Of a stretch of 64,000 bases of DNA, positions 1 through 9,530 are shown in pieces (the first letter of the stretch is position 1; every line of letters starts with the position of its first letter). The notes under the pieces were generated by a model. That model worked only from the letters and a program-made list of their open reading frames with translations, was not told where the DNA came from and ran no database searches. The stretch lies in the NCBI GenBank assembly GCA_963777905.1, contig CAVZSM010000031.1, positions 1 to 64,000 on the forward strand, read 5' to 3'. Source of the stretch: Trebonia sp963777905 (GTDB lineage Bacteria > Actinomycetota > Actinomycetes > Streptosporangiales > Streptosporangiaceae). A program made the position numbers and the translations under genes.

Positions 1-945
1 ACGTTCAGCCGCCTGCCGGTTCCGCCGGCGTCCGGGCCGATCAGGCCGGCGTCGCGCAGGTGCTCGATCTCGCGGCGGACCACCTGCTCCTCAGGGCCGT
101 ACTCGTGCCTGATGAACACCCAGCCTTCTTCGGCGCCGACCGCGAGCATGCCGAGCAGCATGCCCTCGAGCACCAGGTGCGGCTGGGTGGCGAGGATGTC
201 CCTGTCCTTGAACGTGCCTGGCTCGGACTCGTCAGCGTTGCAGATCACGTACGTGGGCGTTGCCTGCTGCGCCGCGACCAGGTCCCACTTGCGGCCGGCC
301 GGGAACCCGGCGCCGCCCATGCCGCGCAGCCCGCTGTCCTTCAGCGCGGCGATGACCTGGCCGGTATCCAGCTCGCCGGCCAGCACGGCTTTGACGACGC
401 CGTAGCGGTCCTGGGGCGTGGCGTACGGATCGTTGGGCCACCGGGCGGGGGCCGCGGCCGCGGCGGCCGGGGCGGTGTGGCCGTTCGGGTGCGCCCCGTT
501 CGACGGGCGCCGTTTCCTTCGCCGTCGTCACCGCGGCGTCCGCCGCGTCCATCGGGGCCGGCGCCTCGTTCACCGTGCAGGCCGGCGCGACGTCGCACCG
601 GCCGAGGCAGGATCCCTCCACGAACTCGACATCGGCGTCGGCGCCGTAGCGCTCCTTGAGCCGCGCGATCCGCTCGTCCGCGCCGCGCAGCCAGCAGGAC
701 AGGTCGTGGCAGACCCGGAGCTGGACCTGCTGCGGCGGGTCGGTGCGGAAGTGCGGGTAGAACGAGATCAGCCCCTCGATCTCGTACAGCGGCCGGTGCA
801 CCTCGCGGGACAGCGTCACGAGTTCCTCGCGGGGCAGCCAGCCGACCCGCTCCTGGATCGCGTTCAGCGCCGGGATCAGGCTCGGGCCGGGGAACTTCCC
901 CGCCCGCGCCTCGACGCCGGGGACGCGGACCTGGGCCTCAGCCAT
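1..945 (-). CDS. NAD-dependent formate dehydrogenase diaphorase subunit, NuoE-NuoF fusion (partial, frame-disrupted)
   Basis: The N-terminal part (945 down to about 500) is a NuoE/thioredoxin-like [2Fe-2S] domain with ligands C79 and C84 (CHDLSC) and C113 and C117 (CLGRC). A second frame then carries NuoF sequence down to the left edge, including GLRGMGGAGFPAGRKW and CNADESEPGTFKDRD, the FMN/NADH-binding signature. The NuoF frame has a stop at 528-530 and no convincing start of its own, so this looks like one fused gene with an indel near 480-525, next to an Ala/Pro linker. Its start overlaps the formate dehydrogenase stop by 8 nt, so the two are translationally coupled. The expected role is to pass electrons from the catalytic subunit to NAD+ in the cytoplasm. 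The rest of NuoF lies outside the window. Confidence 0.85.
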
Positions 946-3874
946 CGGCGCGCACGCTGACGTCGGCGGGCTCGATGCGCACGGCGCAGAACTTGAACTC
1001 GGGGATCTTCCCGACCGGGTCGATCTCGTCGATCGTCAGCAAGTTCGCCGCCGCCTCCCTGAAGTGGAACGGAATGAAGCAGTTGCCGGGCGCCTCCCGG
1101 TGCGACACCTTCACCGCGAGCTCGATCGTGCCGCGGCGGGAGCTGACCCGCGCCATCTCGCCGTCGCCGAGGCCGAGGCTGGCGGCGTCGTCCGGGTGCA
1201 AGAACACCTGCGCCCGCGGCGCGATCGCGTCCAGCGCGTAGGACCGGCGGGTCATCGACCCGGTGTGCCAGTGCTCCAGCATCCGGCCCGTGTTCAGCAC
1301 GAACGGGTACTCCTCGTCGGGCAGTTCCTTGGCGGGCAGCCATTCGGCGGGCACCAGGTGGGCGAGCCCGTCGTCGGTCTTGAACCGCTCGCCGAACATC
1401 ACCACGGTCCCGTCGCTGTGCTCGGGGTCCGGGTTCGGGTACAGCTTGCCGGTCAGCCCGAGGTTGTCGTAGCTGAGGTTCTTGTAGCTCGGGATGACCG
1501 AGACCATCTCATCGAAGATCTGCCGCGCCGACTCATACCGCCAGTCGAGCCCGATCCTGTTGGCGATGTCCTGCACGACCTCCCAGTCGACGCGCGCCTG
1601 GCCGGGGGTGTCGAGCACCTTGCGGCCGAGCTGCACGCGGCGGTCGGTGTTGGTGTACGTGCCGTCCTTCTCCAGGTAGGAGGAGGCGGGCAGGATCACG
1701 TCGGCGAACTCGGCCGTCTCGGTCAGGAAGATGTCCTGCACGACGAGGAAGTCCAGCTTGGCGAGGGCCTTGCGGACCTTGTTGATGTTCGGGTCGGACA
1801 GGAACGGGTTCTCGCCGAGCATGTACATGCCGCGCACGCCGCCCTTGAGCGCGGACCCGATGATCTCGGTGACGGTCAGGCCCTTCTTCGGGTCGAGGTC
1901 GTCGGTGCCCCACGCGGACTCGAACCTGGACTTGACGCCGGGGTCGTCGGCCTTCTGGTAGTCCGGGTAGAACATCGGGATCAGGCCCATGTCGGACGCG
2001 CCCTGCACGTTGTTCTGCCCGCGCAGCGGGTGCAGGCCGGCGCCCGGCTTGCCGACGTTCCCGGTGATCGCGCACATCGCGATCAGGCAGCGGGCGTTGT
2101 CGGTGCCGGTGGTGTGCTGGGAGATGCCCATCCCCCAGAAGATGATCCCGCCGCTGGCCTCGCCCCAGGCCCTGGCGACCCGCCTGATCGTGTCCGCGGG
2201 CACGCCGGTGATCTGCTCGGCGCGCTCCGGCGGGTAGTCCGCGACGGTGCGCTTGAGCGCCTCGAAGTTGCTCGTGCGGTTCGCGATGAACTCGTCGTCC
2301 GTGAGGCCGAGCCTGATGACCTCGTGCATCACGCCGTTGTAGAAGGCGACGTCGGTGCCGGGCTTGAGCTGGCAGTAGATGTCCGCGTGGTCGGCCATCG
2401 TGTCGGCCCGCGGGTCCACGTAGATGACCGTGGTGCCGTTGCGGCGGGCCTGCTTGAAGAACGTGGAGGCGACCGGGTGGTTCGCCGTGGAGTTGCTTCC
2501 GGTGACGATCGCGACCCCGGCGTTCTTGATGTCGCCGAAGGTCGTCGAGACCGCGCCGGAGCCGATCCCCTCGAACAGCGCCGCCACGCTGGAGGCGTGG
2601 CACAGCCGGGTGCAGTGGTCCACGTTGTTGGTGTGGAAGCCGGTGCGGATGAGCTTCTGGAAGAGGTAGGCCTCCTCGTTCGAGCACTTCGCGCTGCCGA
2701 ACCCGGCGATGGCGGCCGGGCCGCCTTCCGCGTAGATCTCGGTCAGCCGCCGCGCCACGAGGTCCAGCGCCTCTTCCCAGGTCGCCTCGCGGAAGTGCGG
2801 CAGCACCTCGGCGTAGTCGACCAGGCCGCCTGGCTTGCGGCCGCGCTTGCCGCCCTTGCGCTTGCCCTTCGGGTCGCCGTCGTTGGTCATCCCGTGGTCG
2901 TTGCTCTCGGCGTCGGCATTGGCGCCGGCCATGTCACCGATGACGTCGGCGGACAGCGCGCCCTTGGGGTAGGAGTCCTCGCGGCGGATCAGCGGCATCG
3001 TCAGGCGCTGCGGGGAGGCCGCGTAGTCCCAGCCGTAGCGGCCCTTCACGCACAGCCGCCCGTGCGAGCCTGGCTGCTCCCGGCCCTCCGCGTACGCGAT
3101 CGCGCCCTTGTCCCTGTCGACGTAGTAGGTGAGGGCGCAGCCGACGCCGCAGTACGGGCAAACGGTGTCCACCGCGTCGAGTTCGGTGCGCGGCCGGATC
3201 GGGATGTTGTTGATCGGCTTGTTGGTGAGCGCGCCGGTCGGGCACGCGGCGACGCACTCGCCGCAGGACACGCAGGTCGAGGCGCCCATCGGGTCGTTCA
3301 GGTCGAACGCGATATGGGTGGTGTAGCCCTTGCCGCTGCGCCCGATCACGTCGTTGCCCTGGATGTCGTCGCAGGCCCGCACGCAGCGGTCGCAGAGGAT
3401 GCAGGCGTCGTGGTCGACCGCGATGACCGGGCTGGACAGGTCGGCGCCTCGGCCGGATGCGAGGGGCAGGCTGGCGTCGCTGTGATTGACCCCGAACCGT
3501 TCGGCCAGCGCGAGCAGTTCGTTGTCGCCCGTGGTGGTCTGCTTCGGGTCGCGCTCGGCCGGCGGCTGGTCGCTGATCAGCAGCTTCGTCAGCGTCGCGC
3601 GGCTGCGCTCCACCTCAGGGGTGCTGGTCTTGACCTGCATGCCGTTCTCGCAGGCCCGCACGCACGAGGCGGCGAACGCGGGGGTGCCCACGTCGACCAC
3701 GCACATCCGGCAGACGCCAACCGGGTCGTATCGCTCGTCGTGGCACAGCACGGGGATGTCGATCCCGGCGGCCTTGGCGGCCTGCCAGATCGTGGCGCCT
3801 TCCGGCGCGGTGACCTCACGACCGTCGATCGTGAACGTCACCGTCCCCGTGCTCTCCGGGGCAGTAATAGCCAT
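938..3874 (-). CDS. fdhA: Formate dehydrogenase catalytic (alpha) subunit, Mo/W-bis-MGD enzyme
   Basis: 978 aa. The N-terminus is NuoG-like: a [2Fe-2S] domain (C44, C55, C58, C71), then ferredoxin-type clusters around residues 155-220 (CILCDRCVRAC, CVSCGECVAACP) and the molybdopterin-oxidoreductase cluster CPYCGVGC near 237. In the active-site segment HCTRLCHASS, Cys425 sits at the position that is Cys or selenocysteine in formate dehydrogenases, so this is a Cys enzyme. The C-terminal molybdopterin dinucleotide-binding domain is complete. It oxidises formate and hands electrons to the NuoE/F subunit encoded next. Residues about 310-350 form a Lys/Arg/Gly-rich insertion between the cluster and molybdopterin domains. 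The gene lies 27 nt after the aldehyde oxidoreductase gene, in an apparent operon. Confidence 0.95.
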   Translation of the reverse strand: MAITAPESTGTVTFTIDGREVTAPEGATIWQAAKAAGIDIPVLCHDERYDPVGVCRMCVVDVGTPAFAASCVRACENGMQVKTSTPEVERSRATLTKLLISDQPPAERDPKQTTTGDNELLALAERFGVNHSDASLPLASGRGADLSSPVIAVDHDACILCDRCVRACDDIQGNDVIGRSGKGYTTHIAFDLNDPMGASTCVSCGECVAACPTGALTNKPINNIPIRPRTELDAVDTVCPYCGVGCALTYYVDRDKGAIAYAEGREQPGSHGRLCVKGRYGWDYAASPQRLTMPLIRREDSYPKGALSADVIGDMAGANADAESNDHGMTNDGDPKGKRKGGKRGRKPGGLVDYAEVLPHFREATWEEALDLVARRLTEIYAEGGPAAIAGFGSAKCSNEEAYLFQKLIRTGFHTNNVDHCTRLCHASSVAALFEGIGSGAVSTTFGDIKNAGVAIVTGSNSTANHPVASTFFKQARRNGTTVIYVDPRADTMADHADIYCQLKPGTDVAFYNGVMHEVIRLGLTDDEFIANRTSNFEALKRTVADYPPERAEQITGVPADTIRRVARAWGEASGGIIFWGMGISQHTTGTDNARCLIAMCAITGNVGKPGAGLHPLRGQNNVQGASDMGLIPMFYPDYQKADDPGVKSRFESAWGTDDLDPKKGLTVTEIIGSALKGGVRGMYMLGENPFLSDPNINKVRKALAKLDFLVVQDIFLTETAEFADVILPASSYLEKDGTYTNTDRRVQLGRKVLDTPGQARVDWEVVQDIANRIGLDWRYESARQIFDEMVSVIPSYKNLSYDNLGLTGKLYPNPDPEHSDGTVVMFGERFKTDDGLAHLVPAEWLPAKELPDEEYPFVLNTGRMLEHWHTGSMTRRSYALDAIAPRAQVFLHPDDAASLGLGDGEMARVSSRRGTIELAVKVSHREAPGNCFIPFHFREAAANLLTIDEIDPVGKIPEFKFCAVRIEPADVSVRADG

Positions 3875-3901
3875 AGTGGCAGTATCCGTCTCATCTCGGG
3901 A

Positions 3902-5708
3902 TCAGGCCAAGCGCAGATCGTCAACAATCGCCGGATTTGGGTGTCCCGCAGAATCCAGGCCACGGGATTTGTAGTAGGCGTCGATCATCGCGCGGAGGCG
4001 GTCCGCGGTGAGCGTGGCGACGCGGCCGGACGGGAGGGTGAGCGGCTCGTTCAGCAGCCGGTCGGGCAGCCAGTCGTCGTCGGGCTGCCAGCCCTCCCTG
4101 ATGTTGTAGACCCGCTTGGCCATGACGATCCGGCGGGCCGTCTCGTGCAGCTCGGCGCCGGTCACGTCCCAGCCCGTCACCGCGGACAGCAGCGCCGCCC
4201 ACTCGGTGAACGGGTCGGTGAACACGCCGCGCAGGAACTTGCACAAGATCAGCGAGTCCATCACCGCGGCCCGGTCCTCGGTCTCGATCGCGGCCGCCAC
4301 GTGGGCGTCGCCGCCGTCGAGCCGGTCCAGGTCACCGGACAGGTCGGCCTCGTAGGCGCCGGAGCGGTTGTGATCCGCGCCCCTGGCGTTCACCGCGAGG
4401 CCCAGTGCCATGGAGTGCAGGGTGCGAGGCTCGTACCCCGGCATCTCCAGCCCCTTCACATGCGGGGCGAAGGCCTGAGAGTCAGCCCCGACCGTTCTGG
4501 ATGCTCGTTTTGAGCCTTCGCCAAGCAGGGACCCGAGCGGCGTGCTGCCAGCGCCGATCTCGTCCAGGGCGCGCAGGAGGGCGGCGGAGTCGCCGAAGCG
4601 CAGCCACGGGGCGTCGATGAGGCCGCGCTCCGCGCACTCCATCGCCCACGCGATCGTGCCGCCCGCCGAGATCGTGTCGATGCCGAGCTCGTCGCAGCGG
4701 GCGCTCGCGGCGAGCACCGCGTCCGGGTCGCTGACCCCGCACATCGGGCCGAGCGCGAACACGTTCTCGTACTCGACGCGGGCCTTCTTGCCCCGGCCGA
4801 CGCGGTAGATGTGCTCGCAGCCGATCGTGCAGGACGCGCAGCTGCTGCGCGCGACCTGGCGCATTCCCGCGACGTCGCTTCTGCCGGCTGCTCGGCCAGG
4901 CGATCGGCGCGCCCTCGAACTCGGCGGACCGGAAGTTGCGGGTGGGCAGCGCGGCGATCGCGTTGAACGCGAGCAGGTTGGCGAGCGTGCCGAGCTCGCG
5001 GTACTTCGCCGTCGCGGGGCCGAACGACCGTTCCCGCAGGTCCCGTGCGGCCGCAGCACCGAGGCGCGGGTCGGCCGTCGCGACCTTCGCCGCCGCGCGG
5101 ACCGCGATCGCCTTCAGGTTCTTCGCGCCCATGACCGCGCCAAGGCCGCCGCGGCCCGCGTGCCGCCCGTCGTGCGAGATCGTCGCGTACCGGACGCCGC
5201 GCTCGCCCGCCGGGCCGATCGCGGCCACCCGCCAGCCTCGGCCGAGCTCCGCCCGCAGCTTCGCGTCAGCGTCGGCGGCGGTCATGCCGCCGAGGTGGGC
5301 CGCGTCGATGAGCCTTGCGCCGTCACCGTCGACGAGCAGCGCGGAGGGCTTCGCTGCGCGGCCGCGGATCACGATCGCGTCGTGGCCGGTGAGCTTCCCG
5401 GCGATCGCGAACTGGCTGGAGGCCAGCGCGTCGGTCAGCATCCCGGTCAGCGGCGACTTCGCGACCACGGCGAACTTCGCGCTGGTGGTCAGCGGCGTGC
5501 CGACCAGCGGGGAGAACACGAACGCCAGCGGCGCCGAGGGTCCAGCGGGTCGGCTTTCGCGGGTGCTAGCTGGTGCAGCAGCCAGGCACCGAGGCCGGAG
5601 CCGCCGATGTACGCGCGCAGGACCTCGTCAGGCAGCGGCAGTACCTCACTCGTCCCCGTCGGTGACGTCCACGACGAGCGCCTGGCCGAAGTAACCGCCG
5701 GGGGGCAT
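3902..5708 (-). CDS. aor: Aldehyde:ferredoxin oxidoreductase family protein (tungstopterin type), frame-disrupted
   Basis: Reads from ATG at 5708 (MPPGGYFGQALVVDVTDGDE), which lies just after the MobA-MoaD stop. Family sequence continues in three frame steps: VLPLPDEVLRAYIGGSGLG; FSPLVGTPLTTSAKFAVVAK to about 4890; then CASCTIGCEHIYRVG, with the C-x2-C-x3-C cluster ligands, to the end at 3902. At least three indels (near 5652, 5540 and 4890) are needed to restore one protein of about 600 aa, the normal AOR length. Enzymes of this family interconvert aldehydes and carboxylic acids using a bis-pterin tungsten or molybdenum cofactor and one [4Fe-4S]. Lying between a cofactor gene and formate dehydrogenase, it probably shares their cofactor. 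Base-calling error and real pseudogenisation cannot be separated here. Confidence 0.85.
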
Positions 5709-5712
5709 GCGG

Positions 5713-6573
5713 TCAGCCTCCCGCGTCGGCGGACATGAAGAAGACGGTGTCGCCCGCCGCGAGCGGTGTGTTGCCGTCGCGGGTGATCTGATCACCGTTC
5801 AGCGCTGCGGTGACATGCCGGTCGAGCACCAGGCCGAGCCGCGTCGGCGGCGGCGCCCACGGTGGCGGCCCGGACGGTTGCGGGCCGCGGTGCTGCCGGC
5901 GCCGCTTCGGGCGAGGGTGCCGAAGAGCTGGACGGTCACCTCCGGCGCGGGGCGGGTGCGCGCCTCCTGGTAGTCGGCCTGCGTGTTGACGTTGACCACC
6001 GAGTCCAGGTCCGGGTCGAGCGCGGCGAGCACGGGGTCTTGCTTCAGCGCGGCGTCGTCGAGCGTTTCGACGGGGCACTCCTCGAAGAGGAAGGCGGGGC
6101 GCAGCCTGTCCTCTTTCACCAGGCGCTCGGCGGTATCCGCGAGCGACACCCGGTACGCGGCGGCCAGCGGCTGTTTGTAGCCGCGCGCGAGCGGCAGGGC
6201 GACATCGATGGTTTCGCCGTCACCGAGAACCCGCAGTACCCGGCGGATGAAGGCCGGGTGCAGGAACGGCATGTCGGTCGAGGCGATGAACGCGGCGTCG
6301 GCGCGCCCGCGCAGCGCGGCGAGCCCCGCGGCGATGCCCTGCACCGGGCCCTTTCCCTCGCGCGGGTCGTCGGCCACCAGGGTGCCCTTCGGCAGGGCGG
6401 GAAGGTCCTGGCCAGGTGCGCGCACGACGACCACGGGACCGCCGGTCGCGCGCGGCCAGGACGCCGGCCGTCCTGCGCAGCAGGGTGGACCCGTGCCACT
6501 CCAGGGCCGCCTTGGGCGTGCCCATCCGCGAAGACCGGCCGCCCGCTAGCACTACACCCGCGGAAACCGCCAC
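5713..6573 (-). CDS. mobA-moaD: Fused molybdenum cofactor guanylyltransferase (MobA) and MoaD-like sulfur carrier, frame-disrupted
   Basis: The GTG start at 6573 opens a MobA domain with LAGGRSSRMGTPKAAL, the nucleotidyltransferase signature. After an indel near 6455 it continues in a second frame (VVVVRAPGQ, STDMPFLHPAFIRR, SVVNVNTQADY). The same frame then begins a ubiquitin-like MoaD domain (EVTVQLFGTLAR), which after another indel near 5870 ends NGDQITRDGNTPLAAGDTVF and terminates in Gly-Gly, as an active MoaD sulfur carrier must. The two shifts compensate. MobA attaches GMP to molybdopterin to make the MGD needed by formate dehydrogenase; MoaD donates sulfur for the dithiolene. The gene starts 4 nt after the upstream glycosyltransferase stop and ends 4 nt before the AOR start. 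Confidence 0.85.
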
Positions 6574-6577
6574 TTTC

Positions 6578-7948
6578 TCATCGTAAGCGGTCGGATACGA
6601 CAGGATGCCGACTCGAGGCGCGCCCCACGACGATCGCGATCGCCAGGGTGACGACGAAGAGCCCCAGGCCGGCTAGCAGGTAGAGATTCCCGGCGAGGAG
6701 CTGCAGGCCGTGCCAGTGGTATTCGACGTAGGCCGGGTTGTCGCCGTGCGCGTAGGAACTGGCCGGGGCGTAGTTGATCAGCCCGCCCTGCAGCAGGCCC
6801 GCCTTCCGCGACCAGAAGTCCGGCCACGCGCCGTACGCCGCGAGCACGGCGGCGGCGAGCACCCACCACGCGATCCGCGCCACGGTCGTCCGCGCCCGCA
6901 CAGCAGCGTCGATGATCACCGCGAGCCCCGGCGCGATCCACACCCAGTGGTGATCCCAGCTGATCGGGGAGATGAGCAGCGCGGTCAGCGCGCACGCCAT
7001 CAGGCCGGCGAACGACCGCCCGGAGTTGTACAGCACGACCGCGGCCGCTAGCCCCAGCAGCCCGACGACGATCGCGACGGCGAGCCACAGCGCGAAGCTG
7101 CCGTTTACGCTTCCGACGAGCCGGGTCAGCATGCCGCGCAGCGACTGGTTCTGCTGGTCGCCGACGAACCCGGTGCGGCCTGCCTGGAAGAAGTTGCCGT
7201 CGATCCACCAGTACTTGGACGGGCCGGGCAGCACCGCGAACCCGATGATGACCGTGGCCGCGAATACCGCGATGGCCACCGCCGCCTGCCGGAACCGCCT
7301 GGTGAGCACCAGGTAGGCGATGAACAGCAGCGGCACGAGCTTGATGGCCGCCGCGAGCCCGGTAGCCGCGCCCTTCCACCAGCGGCGGTCCGGCTGGCAC
7401 AGGTCCCACACCACGAGCGCCATCAGCACCAGCTCGACCTGGCCGAGGAACAGCGCTCGCTGCACCGGCTCGGTCCAGAACACCAGCCCGGTGAGCAGCA
7501 GCGTCGCCCCGGCCCGCGCCATCGGCTGCCAGCCAAGCTCGCGGAACGCGATCCAGATCGTGGCCGTCAGCGCCACCGCGCTCACCGCCGCCACCAGCGC
7601 CACGAGCGCGTGGAACGGCAGCACCGAGCCGACCGCGAACAGCAGCGCCGCGAACGGCGTGTAAGTGAACTGGATGCCGGGGTGGTTCTCGTAGTACCAG
7701 TGGTACAGGTTGCCGGAATGGTGCAGCGCCTGCTGGCCGCCGTCCAGGTAGACCTGCAGGTCGAAGCCCTTGAGCATGACGCCCATCGGGTGCGTCGCGA
7801 CCGCGACCAGGTAGGCGACGGCGGCCACCGCGGCCACGGCGGCGCCGGTGATCAGCAGCGCGCGGCCGCCGGCGCGGTCCTGCTCGCCGGCCGGGTGCTT
7901 GCTGACCAGGCGCACCTGTGCTCCCATGGCCCGCAGCATACTGGTCAT
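6578..7948 (-). CDS. GT87-family polyprenol-phosphate-dependent mannosyltransferase-like membrane protein
   Basis: About 456 aa with some ten hydrophobic segments. It fits the DUF2029/glycosyltransferase 87 family, whose actinobacterial members (for example PimE-type enzymes) transfer mannose from polyprenyl-phosphate-mannose on the outer membrane face. Characteristic stretches are GFDLQVYLDGGQQAL with the first-loop Asp, FTYTPFAALLFA, and the late SPISWDHHWVW motif. ATG codons at 7948, 7939 and 7927 are all possible; none has a clear Shine-Dalgarno. An in-frame extension to 8092 would run antisense through the CYTH gene and is not believed. The gene is divergent from the CYTH gene with only about 22 nt between starts, so the promoters must overlap. 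It is followed closely by mobA-moaD. Confidence 0.8.
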   Translation of the reverse strand: MTSMLRAMGAQVRLVSKHPAGEQDRAGGRALLITGAAVAAVAAVAYLVAVATHPMGVMLKGFDLQVYLDGGQQALHHSGNLYHWYYENHPGIQFTYTPFAALLFAVGSVLPFHALVALVAAVSAVALTATIWIAFRELGWQPMARAGATLLLTGLVFWTEPVQRALFLGQVELVLMALVVWDLCQPDRRWWKGAATGLAAAIKLVPLLFIAYLVLTRRFRQAAVAIAVFAATVIIGFAVLPGPSKYWWIDGNFFQAGRTGFVGDQQNQSLRGMLTRLVGSVNGSFALWLAVAIVVGLLGLAAAVVLYNSGRSFAGLMACALTALLISPISWDHHWVWIAPGLAVIIDAAVRARTTVARIAWWVLAAAVLAAYGAWPDFWSRKAGLLQGGLINYAPASSYAHGDNPAYVEYHWHGLQLLAGNLYLLAGLGLFVVTLAIAIVVGRASSRHPVVSDRLR

Positions 7949-7970
7949 AGCGGAACGGGCGGAGGCGACG

Positions 7971-8579
7971 ATGACAGACCACGTGGAGATCGAGCAGAAG
8001 TTCGACGTCGATGAGGACTTCGAGCGACCCGACTTCGGCGCGCTGCCGGGCGTGACGGCCGCCGCCCCGGTCGTGTACCGCCTGGCCGCCACCTACTTCG
8101 ACACCCCCGGCGACCGGCTCGCGGCGAACAAGATCACGCTGCGCAGGCGCACCGGGGGAACCGACGAGGGCTGGCACCTGAAGCTGCCCGCCGCCGACGG
8201 CAACCGCCAGGAGCTGCACGAGCCGCTCGGCGACTCCGCCGACGAGGTGCCCGAGCGACTCGCGTCGCGGGTGGCTGAGGTCACCGGCGGCCGCCCGCTC
8301 GCGCCGATCGCGCAGCTCGATACGGAACGTACGGTGGTGACTCTCATCCGCGACGACGGGCACGCGGTCGCGGAGGTCGCCGATGACAAGGTGACCGCGC
8401 GGCGCCTGAACGGCGCCCCGGAGGGCGACGCGGCCCGGCCGCTGCGCTGGCGGGAGGTCGAGGTCGAGGTCCCCGAGCCTGAGCCGGAGCTGCAGCAGGC
8501 GGCGGCGGACCTGCTGCAGGCGGCGGGGGCCCGCCCGTCGGGTGAGGCTTCGAAGCTCGGCCGCCTGCTGAGCAGCTGA
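7971..8579 (+). CDS. CYTH domain protein (triphosphate tunnel metalloenzyme family)
   Basis: 202 aa, starting at ATG 7971 behind GGAGG at 7961-7965. VEIEQKF at residues 5-11 is the ExExK signature of CYTH proteins. It is followed by alternating charged beta strands (YFDTPGDRL, KITLRRRTGG, WHLKLP, ERTVVTLIRDDG, WREVEVEVPEPEPE) that form the tunnel lined with acidic and basic residues. Members hydrolyse triphosphate or make cAMP/thiamine triphosphate. There is no CHAD domain at the C-terminus, so this is a stand-alone CYTH protein and its substrate cannot be named. The start is fixed by the ribosome-binding site; the longer in-frame extension to 7848 lacks conserved sequence. Confidence 0.85.
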   Translation: MTDHVEIEQKFDVDEDFERPDFGALPGVTAAAPVVYRLAATYFDTPGDRLAANKITLRRRTGGTDEGWHLKLPAADGNRQELHEPLGDSADEVPERLASRVAEVTGGRPLAPIAQLDTERTVVTLIRDDGHAVAEVADDKVTARRLNGAPEGDAARPLRWREVEVEVPEPEPELQQAAADLLQAAGARPSGEASKLGRLLSS

Positions 8580-8717
8580 ATGCCGGGCAGCTGACTACCG
8601 GGCACGGGCCGGGCAAGCTCAGAGGATATCCATACGATTTTTCACATGCCATCAGGCTGTTTTGCTTGCCATCCTGAGAGGAAGACTCCGCACCCCGGCC
8701 ACGAGTGAGCGACTGAC

Positions 8718-9530
8718 ATGCCTGATTCCGCACGCAGCAGCACCCTGAACGGCACCGCGCAGCCCGACATGGGCGGCGGCGGCCGAACGTCGGCCGCGGC
8801 GGCGACGCTGGGGCGCGGCGCGGGCACCCAGCACGCCGACGGCACACCGGTGCGGGTCCTGGTGGTGGATGACGAGCCGAGCCTGGCCGAACTGCTCTCC
8901 AGCGTGCTGCGCTACGAGGGCTGGAGCGTGCGCACCGCGGGCGACGGCGCGGAGGCGGTCCGCACCGGGCGCGAGTTCCGGCCGGACGCGGTCGTGCTCG
9001 ACATCATGCTGCCCGACTTCGACGGCATCGAGGTCATGCGCAAGCTGCGCGCCGAGCTGCCCGACGTCTGCGTGCTCTTCCTCACCGCGCGGGACGCGGT
9101 GGAAGACCGCGTGGCGGGGCTGACCGCCGGCGGCGACGACTACGTGACGAAGCCGTTCAGCCTGGAAGAGGTCCTCGCCCGGCTGCGCGGGCTGCTGCGC
9201 CGCGCGAACCTGGCCAAGGCGAGCAGCGAGGGCTCGCTCGCGGTCTCCGACCTGACCATGGACGAGGACGCCCGTGAGGTGCGCCGCGCAGGCGAGCTCA
9301 TCGACCTGACGGCCACCGAGTTCGAGCTGCTCCGCTTCCTGATGCGCAACCCGCGGCGGGTGCTGTCCAAGGCGCAGATCCTGGACCGGGTATGGAATTA
9401 CGACTTCGGCGGCCAGGCCCACGTCGTCGAGCTGTACATCAGCTACCTGCGCAAGAAGATCGACGCGGGCCGTGACCCGCTCATCCACACCGTGCGCGGG
9501 GTGGGGTACGTGCTGAAGCCGGCTGGCTAA
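8718..9530 (+). CDS. OmpR/PhoB-family two-component response regulator
   Basis: 270 aa. An unusual 43-residue Gly/Ala-rich N-terminal tail precedes a receiver domain (residues 45-160: acidic pair D51/D52, phospho-acceptor D95, T123, K145) and a C-terminal winged helix (about 175-268, with LTATEFELLRFLM and VRGVGYVL). The stop overlaps the next gene's ATG as TAATG, so regulator and sensor kinase are translationally coupled. It resembles the actinobacterial TcrA/PrrA/TrcR type. Upstream, the heptamer TGCCATC occurs twice with a 20-bp period (8647-8653, 8667-8673), a spacing OmpR-type dimers could use, but this is only suggestive. The stimulus is unknown. Confidence 0.93.
   Translation: MPDSARSSTLNGTAQPDMGGGGRTSAAAATLGRGAGTQHADGTPVRVLVVDDEPSLAELLSSVLRYEGWSVRTAGDGAEAVRTGREFRPDAVVLDIMLPDFDGIEVMRKLRAELPDVCVLFLTARDAVEDRVAGLTAGGDDYVTKPFSLEEVLARLRGLLRRANLAKASSEGSLAVSDLTMDEDAREVRRAGELIDLTATEFELLRFLMRNPRRVLSKAQILDRVWNYDFGGQAHVVELYISYLRKKIDAGRDPLIHTVRGVGYVLKPAG

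Noticed and set aside
1064..4513. Very long plus-strand open frame opposite fdhA and AOR (1,149 codons)
   Set aside because: Arg/Val/Gly-rich translation without any domain; it is the antisense of clearly conserved genes in GC-rich DNA.
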